This document shows, one piece after another, positions 9,171 through 16,610 of a stretch of DNA of 64,000 nucleotides. The DNA is from JAGLHV01 sp023143305 [NCBI: Clostridia bacterium]. Lineage in GTDB: Bacteria; CBDUZB01; JAGLHV01. The stretch is taken from NCBI GenBank assembly GCA_030637025.1, contig DAOVVV010000007.1:8667-72666 (forward strand), in the 5' to 3' direction. The notes beneath the pieces were generated by a model. The model ran no database searches. It was not told the origin of the DNA and saw only the letters and a list, made by a program, of their open reading frames with translations. The number at the start of each line of letters is the position of its first letter. Position 1 is the first letter of the stretch. The translations under genes and the position numbers were made by a program.

Positions 9171-9384
9171 GATTCCGATTTTTTTTGTAAGCGAAAGAAC
9201 TTTAGTTAAATATAATTATTGATATGTTTTTTTAAATTCCCTTGAAGGGAAACGAAGGGGCTCGGTTTTATTTCCTCTCATTTTGCTGTGTAAAAATTAT
9301 GAGGGATAAACCGTTTGATGTCCCGTAGCTTGTTGCGGGAAAGAAGGTATTTTAAAATTTATTGAAAGGAGTGAAGATAAAAAG

Positions 9385-10263
9385 ATGGCTACAAAAATTA
9401 TTAAAGGGAAAGAAATTGCTTTTCATTTACGGGAAGAATTGAAGAAAAAAGTCTCCGATCTTAAAACAAAAAAAGGAATTATTCCGGGATTAGTTACAAT
9501 TCTGGTGGGGGATGATCCTGCTTCTAAGATCTATGTAAGAAGTAAAAAAAAGGCATGTGAGGAGATTGGTATTTATTCTGAAATTTGTCAATTAGATGCC
9601 AATACGGGAGAGGGAGAATTGCTGGAACGCATTAGACGATTTAATAATAACCCCAAAATTCATGGTATTTTAGTACAATTACCACTTCCCAAACATATAA
9701 GAACGGAAAAAATGATAGAGGCTATTTCCCCTAAAAAAGATGTAGACGGTTTTCATCCTTTAAATATGGGGAAATTATTACTTAAAAAAACAATGGCGGA
9801 AATTTTAAGATCGGAAATATTTATTCCTTGTACCCCTTACGGAATTATGGAGCTGTTGAATTTTTGCGGAACACCAATAAAAGGGGCAGAAGCAGTAATA
9901 GTAGGGAGAAGTAATATTGTAGGGAAACCCTTAGCCATTTTATTATTAGCGGAAAATGCTACAGTGACTATTTGTCATTCGCAAACAAAAAATTTAGCAG
10001 AGATAACCAAAAAAGCTGATATATTAGTTTCTGCTGTAGGAAAACCCGAAGTAATTACGGCTAAAATGGTTAAAGAAGGAGCGGTTGTGATTGATGTAGG
10101 TATGAATCGATTAGAGGTTGGTTTAGTCGGGGATGTAAAGTTTGATTCTGTGGCTAAAAAAGCAAGAGCTATTACCCCTGTTCCCGGAGGGGTGGGGCCA
10201 ATGACCATTAGTATGCTTTTAGTAAATACAGTAAAAGCAGCGAAATGGTCAGCAGGATTGTAG
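9385..10263 (+). CDS. folD: Bifunctional methylene-THF dehydrogenase/cyclohydrolase FolD
   Basis: A 292-residue enzyme that interconverts 5,10-methylene-THF and 10-formyl-THF. Family motifs are complete: DDPASKIYVRSKKKACEEIGI near 46-66, including the catalytic Y-x-x-x-K, HGILVQLPLP near 92, KDVDGFHPLN near 118, IVGRSNIVGKP near 172 and the C-terminal TPVPGGVGPMT. The length is typical. A GAAAGGAGTG ribosome-binding site precedes the ATG. It connects to the purine genes upstream by supplying formyl-THF, but a 214-base gap separates it from the previous gene. Confidence 0.97.
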   Translation: MATKIIKGKEIAFHLREELKKKVSDLKTKKGIIPGLVTILVGDDPASKIYVRSKKKACEEIGIYSEICQLDANTGEGELLERIRRFNNNPKIHGILVQLPLPKHIRTEKMIEAISPKKDVDGFHPLNMGKLLLKKTMAEILRSEIFIPCTPYGIMELLNFCGTPIKGAEAVIVGRSNIVGKPLAILLLAENATVTICHSQTKNLAEITKKADILVSAVGKPEVITAKMVKEGAVVIDVGMNRLEVGLVGDVKFDSVAKKARAITPVPGGVGPMTISMLLVNTVKAAKWSAGL

Positions 10264-10394
10264 AATAAAAATGTGATAGAAGGCACATAGCAAAATTGAT
10301 AGATTTGTGATATATTTAGATATAAGAAAAAATAAGTAATAAAAATATCTGAAAAAGCAAATCTGCTGTAAGGTAGAAACTCTTACAGGAATTT

Positions 10395-10484
10395 CTGTGG
10401 GATCCGATTAAAAATCGGAGCAAAGCTGAGGGATCCATCTGAGACGGATTAGCCGAGCTGCCGAAGATATAAAAGGCAGGTCGG
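10395..10484 (+). ncRNA. Cyclic-di-GMP-I (GEMM) riboswitch, copy 1
   Basis: A small stem CCGAT-TAAAA-ATCGG is followed by AGCAAAGC, a variable GGGATCC...GGATT stem and then TAGCCGAGCTGCCGA. This is the arrangement of GEMM-I aptamers, with conserved GCAAAGC and AGCCGGG/ATTGCCG elements. The 3' strand of the aptamer is re-used in a terminator immediately downstream, as in expression-platform switches that turn on when ligand stabilises the aptamer. The stem lacks the GNRA loop, so this copy is more degenerate than the one near 13.1 kb. The gene now downstream is a truncated secreted-protein gene. Confidence 0.65.
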
Positions 10485-10496
10485 TTTTTGTTTTTT
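10453..10496 (+). terminator. Riboswitch-linked intrinsic terminator, copy 1
   Basis: CCGAGCTGCC (10453-10462) pairs with GGCAGGTCGG (10475-10484) with a single internal mismatch, followed by TTTTTGTTTTTT. The left arm is part of the aptamer, so aptamer folding and termination are mutually exclusive. Confidence 0.75.
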
Positions 10497-10624
10497 AAGC
10501 TATGTTTTCATAATCTGCAGAATAGATATAAAGACAGTTAAAAGACGATTAAAAAACAGTTTCAATTGGTTTAGATTAGTTTAATTAGTTAGAAAAGACA
10601 GAATTATCAAATAGGGACAAAAAG

Positions 10625-10661
10625 TGTAAACGATGTCCCCGGTTTAAAATGTAAACCATGT
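10625..10661 (+). mobile_element. Possible insertion-element end remnant
   Basis: Two direct copies of TGTAAACSATGT (10625-10636 and 10650-10661) are spaced 25 bp apart, the first followed by CCCCGG. Repeated TGTNAAC-ATGT motifs of this form are common in the ends of some insertion sequences (IS481-like and IS21-like), where transposase binds. No transposase remains nearby. The remnant lies exactly where the upstream part of the next gene should be, so it probably marks the break that truncated it. Confidence 0.4.
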
Positions 10662-10715
10662 TGGTGTTGCACAGTACCTGTAAATACTAATGTTTCTATT
10701 TACATAAGCTCCTCC

Positions 10716-11159
10716 TTGAATAATTCAATGTGGACCGATTGGATTTTAGTTGAAGAAAATGCAGTTAGTGATATATTTTATGAATTACCAGAAATAAATC
10801 AGCAGAGATATGCTAAATGGAAATTAGTTTTAAATACTGCTAATTCGTTGATAACACCGGAGATTGAGAAAGTTGTTTTTGTCTCTGGAACGGGAGCGGA
10901 TAGAATTATAGTGTTTCCTAATCCTTATATAACAAAATTAAATTCAAATAAAATTATAATTTTTGCTAATTTATCAGAAGAAGCGACGATAAGGATTTAC
11001 ACTATATCGGGCAAGTTAATAAAAATAATAAAACACAAAGATATAGCCGATGGAGGTAGTGAAGAATGGAATGTTTCCGATGTAGCCAGCGGTATATATA
11101 TATATTGCATTGATGGACCTTCAGGAAGAAAAAAAGGTAAAGTAAGTATAATAAAATAA
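10716..11159 (+). CDS. C-terminal fragment of a secreted protein with sorting-type domain
   Basis: The 147-residue reading has no signal peptide. Its first half (WTDWILVEENA ... RYAKWKLVLNT ... TPEIEKVVF) resembles the end of a discoidin or laminin-like repeat that normally follows longer secreted sequence. Its second half (RIIVFPNPY ... ATIRIYTISGKLIK ... GIYIYCIDGPSG ... KGKVSIIK) is a FlgD/T9SS type-A-like C-terminal domain, used in related proteins for outer-membrane export or sorting. The frame stays open upstream to 10593, through sequence like VPVNTNVSIYISSS, and then meets a stop beside an IS-like remnant. No good start or ribosome-binding site exists, so I regard this as a 5'-truncated gene that once lay under riboswitch copy 1. 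Confidence 0.6.
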   Translation: MNNSMWTDWILVEENAVSDIFYELPEINQQRYAKWKLVLNTANSLITPEIEKVVFVSGTGADRIIVFPNPYITKLNSNKIIIFANLSEEATIRIYTISGKLIKIIKHKDIADGGSEEWNVSDVASGIYIYCIDGPSGRKKGKVSIIK

Positions 11160-11257
11160 TTGATAAAAAGGGAATATTAGGAAAATACAAAAAAAAAGAA
11201 GAAGGAAGATAAGCTTTATTAAAATTGTGGTATGTGTTTTTTTTATTTAAAAAATTT

Positions 11258-11486
11258 GCGTTATATTTAAAAAACAGATATAATAATAGAAAAAAAATAA
11301 TTAGCTGTAGTATCATTAGAAGTGCTGAAAAATAGAGAAGTGACCAAAATCACCTACCTAAAACAGAAAATCTGTGTTATGTTTAAAAAGGAAATGGAAC
11401 AATAATAAATTTTTTTGATTGCAAAACCGCTAAAATGTTAAAAAACAAAGAAGTGACCAAAAACACATCAACAAAATAAAATGCTC
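11258..11486. repeat. Diverged tandem repeat, two units of about 115 bp
   Basis: Unit 1 (11258-11373) and unit 2 (11374-11486) align from GYGTTATRTTTAAAAA to AAGTGACCAAAAWCAC, with offsets of 116 and 113 bases for the two anchor motifs. The shared AAGTGACCAAAATCAC motif can form a small hairpin in unit 1. The repeats lie in the 390-base gap before the PorV-like gene and contain no ORF. Function is unknown; a duplicated regulatory or structured-RNA segment is possible. Confidence 0.5.
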
Positions 11487-11549
11487 GTGATACATTTCGG
11501 CAGAGTATAATTAAATTTTTTTTAATGAAATTTAAGTGCAGGGTAAAAA

Positions 11550-13013
11550 ATGAAAAAGATTATAAAAAAACAAAAGCAGGCAAAAAAAACGAACCGGACA
11601 TTAATATTAAAGGTTTTTTTTATTACATACCTTATACTTTATATATTCCAGAGTGTATTTTGTTTTGCCGGTGAAGGTGCAGGGACAACAGCCTTCAACT
11701 TTTTAAAAATAGGTGCGGGAGCAAGGCCGGTTGGTATGGGAGAAGCATATAGTGCCTTAGCTGATGATATTAATGCTATTTACTGGAATCCGGCAGGATT
11801 AGGATGTATAACCGAACGGGAAGTTACCGCTTCTTATTTAAGTTATGTAGCAGATATTAACTCAGGATATTTTGGTTATACCTTGCCTTTAATGAAGGGC
11901 GGTTTAGGTATAAGTGTCGTTTATTTGGATTATGGGCAGATACGGGAAACTACCGATGATGACCCTGATGGAGTAAATTTGGGTTATTACCGGCCGTATG
12001 ATCTGGCAGTAATAGCTGCGTATGGGTGTAATGTTGGTGGTGGATTAAATTTGGGTATAAATATGAAAGGAATACATGAGGATATACAAGGGTATACCGC
12101 AAATGCCATTGCCTTTGATATAGGGACATTGTATGATTTACCGGTAAAAGATTTAATTTGTTCCTTCTCGATAAAAAATTTGGGATTACAAACAAAAGCT
12201 TTTATTGAAGAGAAGCATGATTTACCTTTAGTCTTTGATTTTGGTTTAGGGTATAGTATGTTAGACAATGCTTTAAAAGTAGGTTTGGACTTATATCAAC
12301 CGCAGGGCGGGGATTTTAATTTTAATATCGGGGGGGAATATTATTGGAAGAAACTTGTTGCTCTTCGAATGGGGTATAAAAATGCAGGTAAAGATTTGAA
12401 GACGGGTTCGGATAAGGATCTTTTGACCGGTTTTTGTTTTGGATTAGGGGTAAATATGGAAATGTACCGGGTAGATTATGCCTTTGTTCCCTTTAATGAA
12501 TTAGGAAATGCTCACCGCCTGTCTTTCGGATTAAAATGGGGTAAGAGTAATAATCGGAAATTAAAAGAACAGACAGTAAAGAGAAAAAAGAAAAAGGTTA
12601 ATAGAAAACAGAAGGCCGGTATAAAGAAAAAAGTTAATAAACAACAAACGGTTAAAAAACATAAAATAAAGAACAAAAAAGAGTGTAATAAAAACAAAGG
12701 CAAAAATAAAGAAGAACCGGGTATAATAAATTATAAAAAAGGACAAAAACATTCTAAACAAAAGAAATATAAAATAGCACTTAAAGAATATAGAAAAGCA
12801 TTAAAGTATGGATATAAAAAGGCTAAATTATATGCAAGTATGGGCTTTTGTTATTATAAATTGGGTAATCGGAAGGCAGCAAAAAGTTTATATAAACAAG
12901 CCTTGGATATTGAGCCGGATAACAAAAAAATTAAACAGAACTTAAAAAATATCAGCAAAAAAGGAAAAACAAAAAACAATAAAAAAATTATTGACAAATG
13001 GCGAAATCTGTGA
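11550..13013 (+). CDS. PorV/PorQ-like outer-membrane protein with C-terminal TPR domain
   Basis: A 487-residue protein. A long basic N-terminus leads into a hydrophobic export signal (about residues 20-43). It is followed by GAGTTAFNFLKIGAGARPVGMGEAYSALADD, the opening of UPF0164/PorV-type 14-strand outer-membrane barrels, then a beta-rich region to about residue 335. An extremely lysine-rich linker (about 340-400) connects to two to three TPR-like helical repeats (YKKGQKHSKQKKYKIALKEYRKALKYG ... ASMGFCYYKLGNRKAAKSLYKQALDIEPDN). PorV is the shuttle/anchor protein of type IX secretion and recognises C-terminal sorting domains, which fits the sorting-domain genes on either side, but no other T9SS gene is here. 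The fusion to a poly-Lys linker and TPR is unusual. Confidence 0.75.
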   Translation: MKKIIKKQKQAKKTNRTLILKVFFITYLILYIFQSVFCFAGEGAGTTAFNFLKIGAGARPVGMGEAYSALADDINAIYWNPAGLGCITEREVTASYLSYVADINSGYFGYTLPLMKGGLGISVVYLDYGQIRETTDDDPDGVNLGYYRPYDLAVIAAYGCNVGGGLNLGINMKGIHEDIQGYTANAIAFDIGTLYDLPVKDLICSFSIKNLGLQTKAFIEEKHDLPLVFDFGLGYSMLDNALKVGLDLYQPQGGDFNFNIGGEYYWKKLVALRMGYKNAGKDLKTGSDKDLLTGFCFGLGVNMEMYRVDYAFVPFNELGNAHRLSFGLKWGKSNNRKLKEQTVKRKKKKVNRKQKAGIKKKVNKQQTVKKHKIKNKKECNKNKGKNKEEPGIINYKKGQKHSKQKKYKIALKEYRKALKYGYKKAKLYASMGFCYYKLGNRKAAKSLYKQALDIEPDNKKIKQNLKNISKKGKTKNNKKIIDKWRNL

Positions 13014-13019
13014 TATACT
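12991..13019 (+). promoter_or_regulatory. Sigma-70-type promoter for the riboswitch RNA
   Basis: TTGACA (12991-12996), a 17-bp spacer and TATACT (13014-13019) lie across the stop codon of the PorV-like gene. It is the best promoter in the region and would start transcription about 50 bases before the c-di-GMP aptamer. Confidence 0.75.
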
Positions 13020-13074
13020 TCTAATTGAGAAGTGATAGTAAAAATTTGAAAAAGAATTATTATTTTGCTTGATA

Positions 13075-13147
13075 AGAGCAAAGTACAAGAAATTGTACGA
13101 CGCAAAACCACGGGGTTCGTTTCTGACGAGTTAGCCGGGTTGCCAAG
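13075..13147 (+). ncRNA. Cyclic-di-GMP-I (GEMM) riboswitch, copy 2
   Basis: GAGCAAA is followed by the stem GTACAA-GAAA-TTGTAC with a GAAA tetraloop (13083-13098), then GACGCAAAACCACGGG, a variable GTTCGT...GACGAG stem, and TAGCCGGGTTGCC. These are the hallmark parts of the GEMM-I aptamer: tetraloop hairpin, GACGCAAAGCC-like joining region and AGCCGGGTTGCC 3' strand. It is driven by a near-consensus promoter and runs into a terminator that uses the aptamer 3' strand, which predicts that c-di-GMP binding prevents termination (an ON switch). It precedes a small MshEN-type gene. Confidence 0.87.
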
Positions 13148-13174
13148 CCAAAAGTGGCAATCGCGGCTTTTTTT
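13133..13174 (+). terminator. Riboswitch-linked intrinsic terminator, copy 2
   Basis: AGCCG and TTGCCA (13133-13145) pair with TGGCAA and CGGCT (13155-13168) across a small internal loop, followed by a run of seven T. The left arm overlaps the conserved aptamer 3' strand, so aptamer and terminator exclude each other. Confidence 0.8.
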
Positions 13175-13229
13175 ATAAGTAATATTTGAGGAAGGGAATA
13201 TATCCTGTCGTAATAAAAGGAGGATGAAA

Positions 13230-13475
13230 ATGACAAGATTAGGAGAAATGTTAAGAAAAGAAAAAATAATAACCGGAAAACAATTAAGGGAAGTATTGGA
13301 ATCGCAAAAGAAGAATCATAAACGGTTAGGTAAAATACTGGTTTCCAGTGGATATACAGATAAGGAAGTAATTCTTGGTCTTTTGGATCAGCAACAAAAT
13401 AGTCCTTATTGGGAGATGTTTAAAGAAACCGGTTCTGTAGAAGCGTATTTGAAAATTAAAAAAATTAGATTATAA
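13230..13475 (+). CDS. Stand-alone MshEN-type c-di-GMP-binding domain protein
   Basis: An 81-residue protein made almost entirely of an MshEN (T2SSE_N) fold. It has two 24-residue motifs, RLGEMLRKEKIITGKQLREV...Q at residues 3-26 and RLGKILVSSGYTDKEVILGL...Q at 32-55, separated by exactly five residues. This is the 24-5-24 arrangement of MshEN domains that bind c-di-GMP through R-L-G-x-x-L and L-x-x-x-L-x-x-Q residues. Motif 2 is close to consensus; motif 1 has Lys where the conserved Gly is expected. Such domains normally sit at the N-terminus of PilB/MshE ATPases; here it stands alone, directly below a c-di-GMP riboswitch. I chose the ATG at 13230 because AAAGGAGG abuts the earlier ATG at 13224 too closely. 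It may act in trans on a pilus ATPase; that is inference. Confidence 0.75.
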   Translation: MTRLGEMLRKEKIITGKQLREVLESQKKNHKRLGKILVSSGYTDKEVILGLLDQQQNSPYWEMFKETGSVEAYLKIKKIRL

Positions 13476-13560
13476 CTTTGTAAAATTATAGGGCTCGTTA
13501 GACAATAAAAATGCTTTTTAAAATTAATTAGGTAATATTATCAATGTTGAGGAAAAAGTT

Positions 13561-13594
13561 AAAATCCGCCGTTATTTTATGGCGGATTTTTTAT
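13561..13594 (+). terminator. Rho-independent terminator
   Basis: A perfect 10-bp stem, AAAATCCGCC (13561-13570) with GGCGGATTTT (13581-13590), 10-base loop and T-run. It ends the riboswitch-MshEN transcript and isolates it from the secreted-protein gene that follows. Confidence 0.87.
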
Positions 13595-13694
13595 TTGACT
13601 TTGGTTAAAAAGTTTTGTATAGTTTTGATTAAAGCAGGAGATAATTTCGTAGATGTTATAGAATAAAAAGCAAAAAAAGAGAGAGGGGGGTAAT

Positions 13695-15251
13695 ATGATT
13701 AGGAAAATAATCGCGATGGTGGTTGTTTTCTTTGTTTTTTTAGGGTATTGCCAGGCAAAGACTATTACTATAGACGGAGATGCCGGTGATTGGACGGATT
13801 GGGCAGTGATTACGGATTCAGATACAATAAGCGTTAATTCTGCAATAGTATATAATGACGAGTGGATATGGAAAGATACAAGCAATGATGAAAGAAGAAA
13901 TAATACTTATTATGAAACAGGGGGAATGACCCCTTCCTGTGATATTACCCGGGTGCGTGTTACCGCAGACACGAATGCGTTATATTTTCTGGTAGAATTT
14001 ATGGATTTAAGTTTAGGAACAACAGGGATTTCTTACCCTTTTGTTCAGATAGCGGTAGACCATGATAAAAATGAAGGTTTGAATTTATTGCCTCTATCGA
14101 CCACACAAAATGATTTAGCCCATATAAATGATGATGCTTCCTGGGAATATTTAATTTTAGCTTACCAGGACAATATTGCCGTACTTGATTATTTGTCGGG
14201 AGGTGGGCCTGAAATTGGAGGGAGTAATTATAGTCAATATGCCTCTACTAATCCGGCAACAAGTCCTTATTGTATGGAATTTAGTGTGCCTTTTTCTGTT
14301 TTGGGAGGTTCAACATATTATTTAAATAAAACGGTTAGTTTTAGTTTGGTTTGTTTTTTTCATTCCGCAGCCTGGCCGGCAGGAAGTTCACACGAAGTAA
14401 GGCCTTTTGAAACCGGTTTTTCTCATATTATAGATTGTATTTCTGTAATAGACAACCTTCAAACAACCTGTGAAAGCGATCGTGTTGACCATAGTGGCAC
14501 GGCAGGTACCTGGGAGGAAGTAAGTGATAATGTGGTAAATACCTATTTGGATATTAAGTTTGATTCATCAGGTAATGTTGCGGCTAATAACAAACCTACC
14601 ATGGTGGCAGTTACTTTCAAAGTAGATGATGTAGAAAACAATCAGGAGGTGGTTGTGGAAGGGAGAGGTCCTCTTTTTTCCTGGGAAGGAGCTTTTTCGG
14701 ACGTTGATTCCGGGGATAGTCAAAAAGCAATACAAATAGAGGTTGATGTTGATAGTGACAGTGAAAATGGGAACCAACTATGGATTTCTTCGCCTGTTTT
14801 GGAGCTAAACGAAATCCGGTATGGAGGAACTACGGATTTACAAACTAAGCAGACTTTTTATTGGCGGCTGAGAATAATGGATAATCACGGTGAATGGAGT
14901 GATTGGATAGAAGCAGGTAGTTTTTCTACGGTAAAGCAAGCCAGACCGTTTAATATTACTAAAAACAACCTTTCTATTGACTGGAATAATCCTTTTAATC
15001 CGGTAAAAGGGGATTATACCAAAATACGGTATATAATAGAGCAGGATGAACATGTAACAGTTAGGATTTATGATATAAGTGGAAGATTGATTAAAACTTT
15101 AGTAGATGATAATAGATTAAATAATATCGTTTATACCCAAATATGGGATGGGCGCAATGAAGATGGCAATCTGGTCGCCAGTGGAGTATATTTGGTTAAT
15201 ATTATATCCGGTAATTTTACTAAAACGGAAAAAATTGTGGTAATAAAGTAA
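13695..15251 (+). CDS. Secreted protein, CBM9/DOMON-like domain plus C-terminal sorting-type domain
   Basis: A 518-residue exported protein. The signal peptide (MIRKIIAMVVVFFVFLGYCQA) is cut after about residue 21. The mature protein begins TITIDGDAGDWTDW, the usual opening of CBM9-like or DOMON-like beta-sandwich domains that bind sugars or cofactors (about 22-240). A middle beta region carries an Ig-like segment with SWEGAFSDVDSGDSQ and TFYWRLRIMDN. The last 80 residues (EQDEHVTVRIYDISGRLIKTL ... GNLVASGVYLVNI ... KTEKIVVIK) form a FlgD/T9SS-A-like C-terminal domain, equivalent to that of the fragment at 10.7 kb. It probably ends on the cell surface. A GAGAGGGGGG ribosome-binding site precedes the ATG. 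Confidence 0.75.
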   Translation: MIRKIIAMVVVFFVFLGYCQAKTITIDGDAGDWTDWAVITDSDTISVNSAIVYNDEWIWKDTSNDERRNNTYYETGGMTPSCDITRVRVTADTNALYFLVEFMDLSLGTTGISYPFVQIAVDHDKNEGLNLLPLSTTQNDLAHINDDASWEYLILAYQDNIAVLDYLSGGGPEIGGSNYSQYASTNPATSPYCMEFSVPFSVLGGSTYYLNKTVSFSLVCFFHSAAWPAGSSHEVRPFETGFSHIIDCISVIDNLQTTCESDRVDHSGTAGTWEEVSDNVVNTYLDIKFDSSGNVAANNKPTMVAVTFKVDDVENNQEVVVEGRGPLFSWEGAFSDVDSGDSQKAIQIEVDVDSDSENGNQLWISSPVLELNEIRYGGTTDLQTKQTFYWRLRIMDNHGEWSDWIEAGSFSTVKQARPFNITKNNLSIDWNNPFNPVKGDYTKIRYIIEQDEHVTVRIYDISGRLIKTLVDDNRLNNIVYTQIWDGRNEDGNLVASGVYLVNIISGNFTKTEKIVVIK

Positions 15252-15308
15252 ATGTGTTCCTCTTTGTTTTAGTAAAAAAGAGTTATAAGAAAAACATAGG
15301 AGTAATGT

Positions 15309-15860
15309 ATGTTTTTTTGTCGGTTGAAGGAAAGAATTAAATCAACAAAAAAAGTAAAATTATTATTTAACATTATATTTGTTGTTTTAATAATTTTTTT
15401 TATAATAACTGTTTTTAGAGTAATTTGGTTTTTGAAAAGCCGACAGACGATGAAAGAATATCTAAAAGAAAGAAAAGAAAATAAACAGTTAGTGCTTAGT
15501 CAAGTGTCAGGAGGAAAAACAAAAAAAAATAAAGAGAAAAAAGATGTTATAGGAGAGGATATTTTGGGAATACCTCGTTATTCGGGGATGATTAGGACTT
15601 GGTATACAGACGATGGTCAATCTAAAATGATAATTTATGAAGTAAAAGCTACTAAAGAGGAGTTGTTAAAATTTTACAAAAAGGAAATGGTTTCTCGAGG
15701 ATGGAAACAAGACGATAAACTTACACAAGGAAAAAAATTGCTTACTTATCTTAAAGGAAAGAAAGAAATACAAATAATTGTTAATAGTAATGTTTTTAGT
15801 AAAGATAAAATTGCTACGGTTACTTTTTTAAGCCGGAATATAGAAAAAAAACAACAGTAA
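15309..15860 (+). CDS. Single-pass membrane protein of the pilus cluster, unknown
   Basis: A 183-residue protein with a basic N-terminus and one transmembrane helix (about residues 20-43), then a charged linker and a compact C-terminal domain. The domain holds DILGIPRYSGMIRTWYTDDG and LLKFYKKEMVSRGWKQDD, a pattern (short PxYxG strand, then a helix with F-Y-x-x-x-M-x-x-x-G-W) seen in small periplasmic proteins of unknown function. Its TAA overlaps the ATG of the next prepilin gene by one base, so it belongs to the Tad-like operon. I cannot assign a function. Confidence 0.6.
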   Translation: MFFCRLKERIKSTKKVKLLFNIIFVVLIIFFIITVFRVIWFLKSRQTMKEYLKERKENKQLVLSQVSGGKTKKNKEKKDVIGEDILGIPRYSGMIRTWYTDDGQSKMIIYEVKATKEELLKFYKKEMVSRGWKQDDKLTQGKKLLTYLKGKKEIQIIVNSNVFSKDKIATVTFLSRNIEKKQQ

Positions 15861-16039
15861 TGAAAAAAAAATCAATTTTTTTAAATTGCCGGGGACAATC
15901 AGTAACTGAATATATTTTGTTAAGTTTCGTTTTAATTATAGCTGCTATGGGAGTAAATAAACTCTTTGCCCGCTCAATTGCAAAATATTTTAATCATGTA
16001 GCATCTTTACGAACAGGTGGAGTAGGAATGTTGCCTTAA
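15860..16039 (+). CDS. Small Flp-type prepilin-like protein (59 aa)
   Basis: A 59-residue frame (MKKKSIFLNCRGQSVTEYIL...) with a short basic leader, a G-Q-S-x-T-E-Y processing site and a 20-residue hydrophobic helix, i.e. the class III (Flp) signal that the prepilin peptidase TadV/CpaA cleaves after Gly. The Glu at mature position +5 is present. It is coupled to the preceding gene by a TAATG overlap and lies 19 bases before a TadE-like gene. It is probably a pilin or pseudopilin subunit. Short enough to be missed by automatic callers. Confidence 0.7.
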   Translation: MKKKSIFLNCRGQSVTEYILLSFVLIIAAMGVNKLFARSIAKYFNHVASLRTGGVGMLP

Positions 16040-16058
16040 AGGAATAGGAAAGTTTAAA

Positions 16059-16610
16059 ATGTATAAAGGACAATCAGGTCAGGCAATGGTGGAAGCAATG
16101 GCGGTTGTTTTAATTATATGTGCTTTTGTCTTCGGGTTGATGCAGTTGGCTTTAATTGGAACTACCTATATGTCCGGTTATGATGCTGTACAGGCGGCAA
16201 TACGTTCAAGAATAGTAAATGGAAACGGGGAAAATTCTGAAATAATTTCCCGTTGGGTAGGACGGGTTGTATTATTAAGTACACAATTTAGAAAGCTTGT
16301 TTTGTTTGGTCCGGGAGGGATTTATCCAAGGGTTGATTTTTCCTATAAAGATGTAATTAATGGTAAGAAAGATTATGCCGATAAGCCGATAAAAATTGTG
16401 ACTACAAAATTAATTTATTTGGAAAAATTAATTTTTGCTTTTCTTTTTCGTCCTGTCAATTCTTCTCCCGGAGGAACAATTTTTTATAATGGATTCCATA
16501 CAGCCTCTCTCCCTCCTTTTATGAAACCCAGGATTACTTTTTCAAGAATGGTTATTTCTCCGGATGAGAATTTTTATTATAAGGCTTATCCCGGAGCAGA
16601 TAATGATTAA
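16059..16610 (+). CDS. TadE-like pseudopilin
   Basis: A 183-residue protein beginning MYKGQSGQAMVEAMAVVLIICAFVFGL. The GQ-A-M-V-E motif with a Glu five residues after the processing site, followed by one hydrophobic helix and AVQAAIRSR, is the TadE family signature. TadE/TadF are minor pseudopilins processed by the prepilin peptidase and needed for Flp pilus assembly. The C-terminal periplasmic part is not recognisable. Its end overlaps the TadG-like gene by 8 bases. Confidence 0.72.
   Translation: MYKGQSGQAMVEAMAVVLIICAFVFGLMQLALIGTTYMSGYDAVQAAIRSRIVNGNGENSEIISRWVGRVVLLSTQFRKLVLFGPGGIYPRVDFSYKDVINGKKDYADKPIKIVTTKLIYLEKLIFAFLFRPVNSSPGGTIFYNGFHTASLPPFMKPRITFSRMVISPDENFYYKAYPGADND

Noticed and set aside
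9236-9250. TTCCCTTGAAGGGAA hairpin as a terminator for the epimerase gene
   Set aside because: The stem is short and no T-run follows, so it is not listed as a terminator.
12512-12761. Hydrophobic minus-strand ORFs within the PorV-like gene
   Set aside because: They are the complement of the lysine-rich linker (AAA/AAG read as Phe/Leu), a base-composition effect.
13081-13170. The G+C-rich stem-rich stretch as a tRNA
   Set aside because: No acceptor stem, anticodon arm or CCA-adjacent T-arm can be drawn; it fits the GEMM-I aptamer plus terminator instead.
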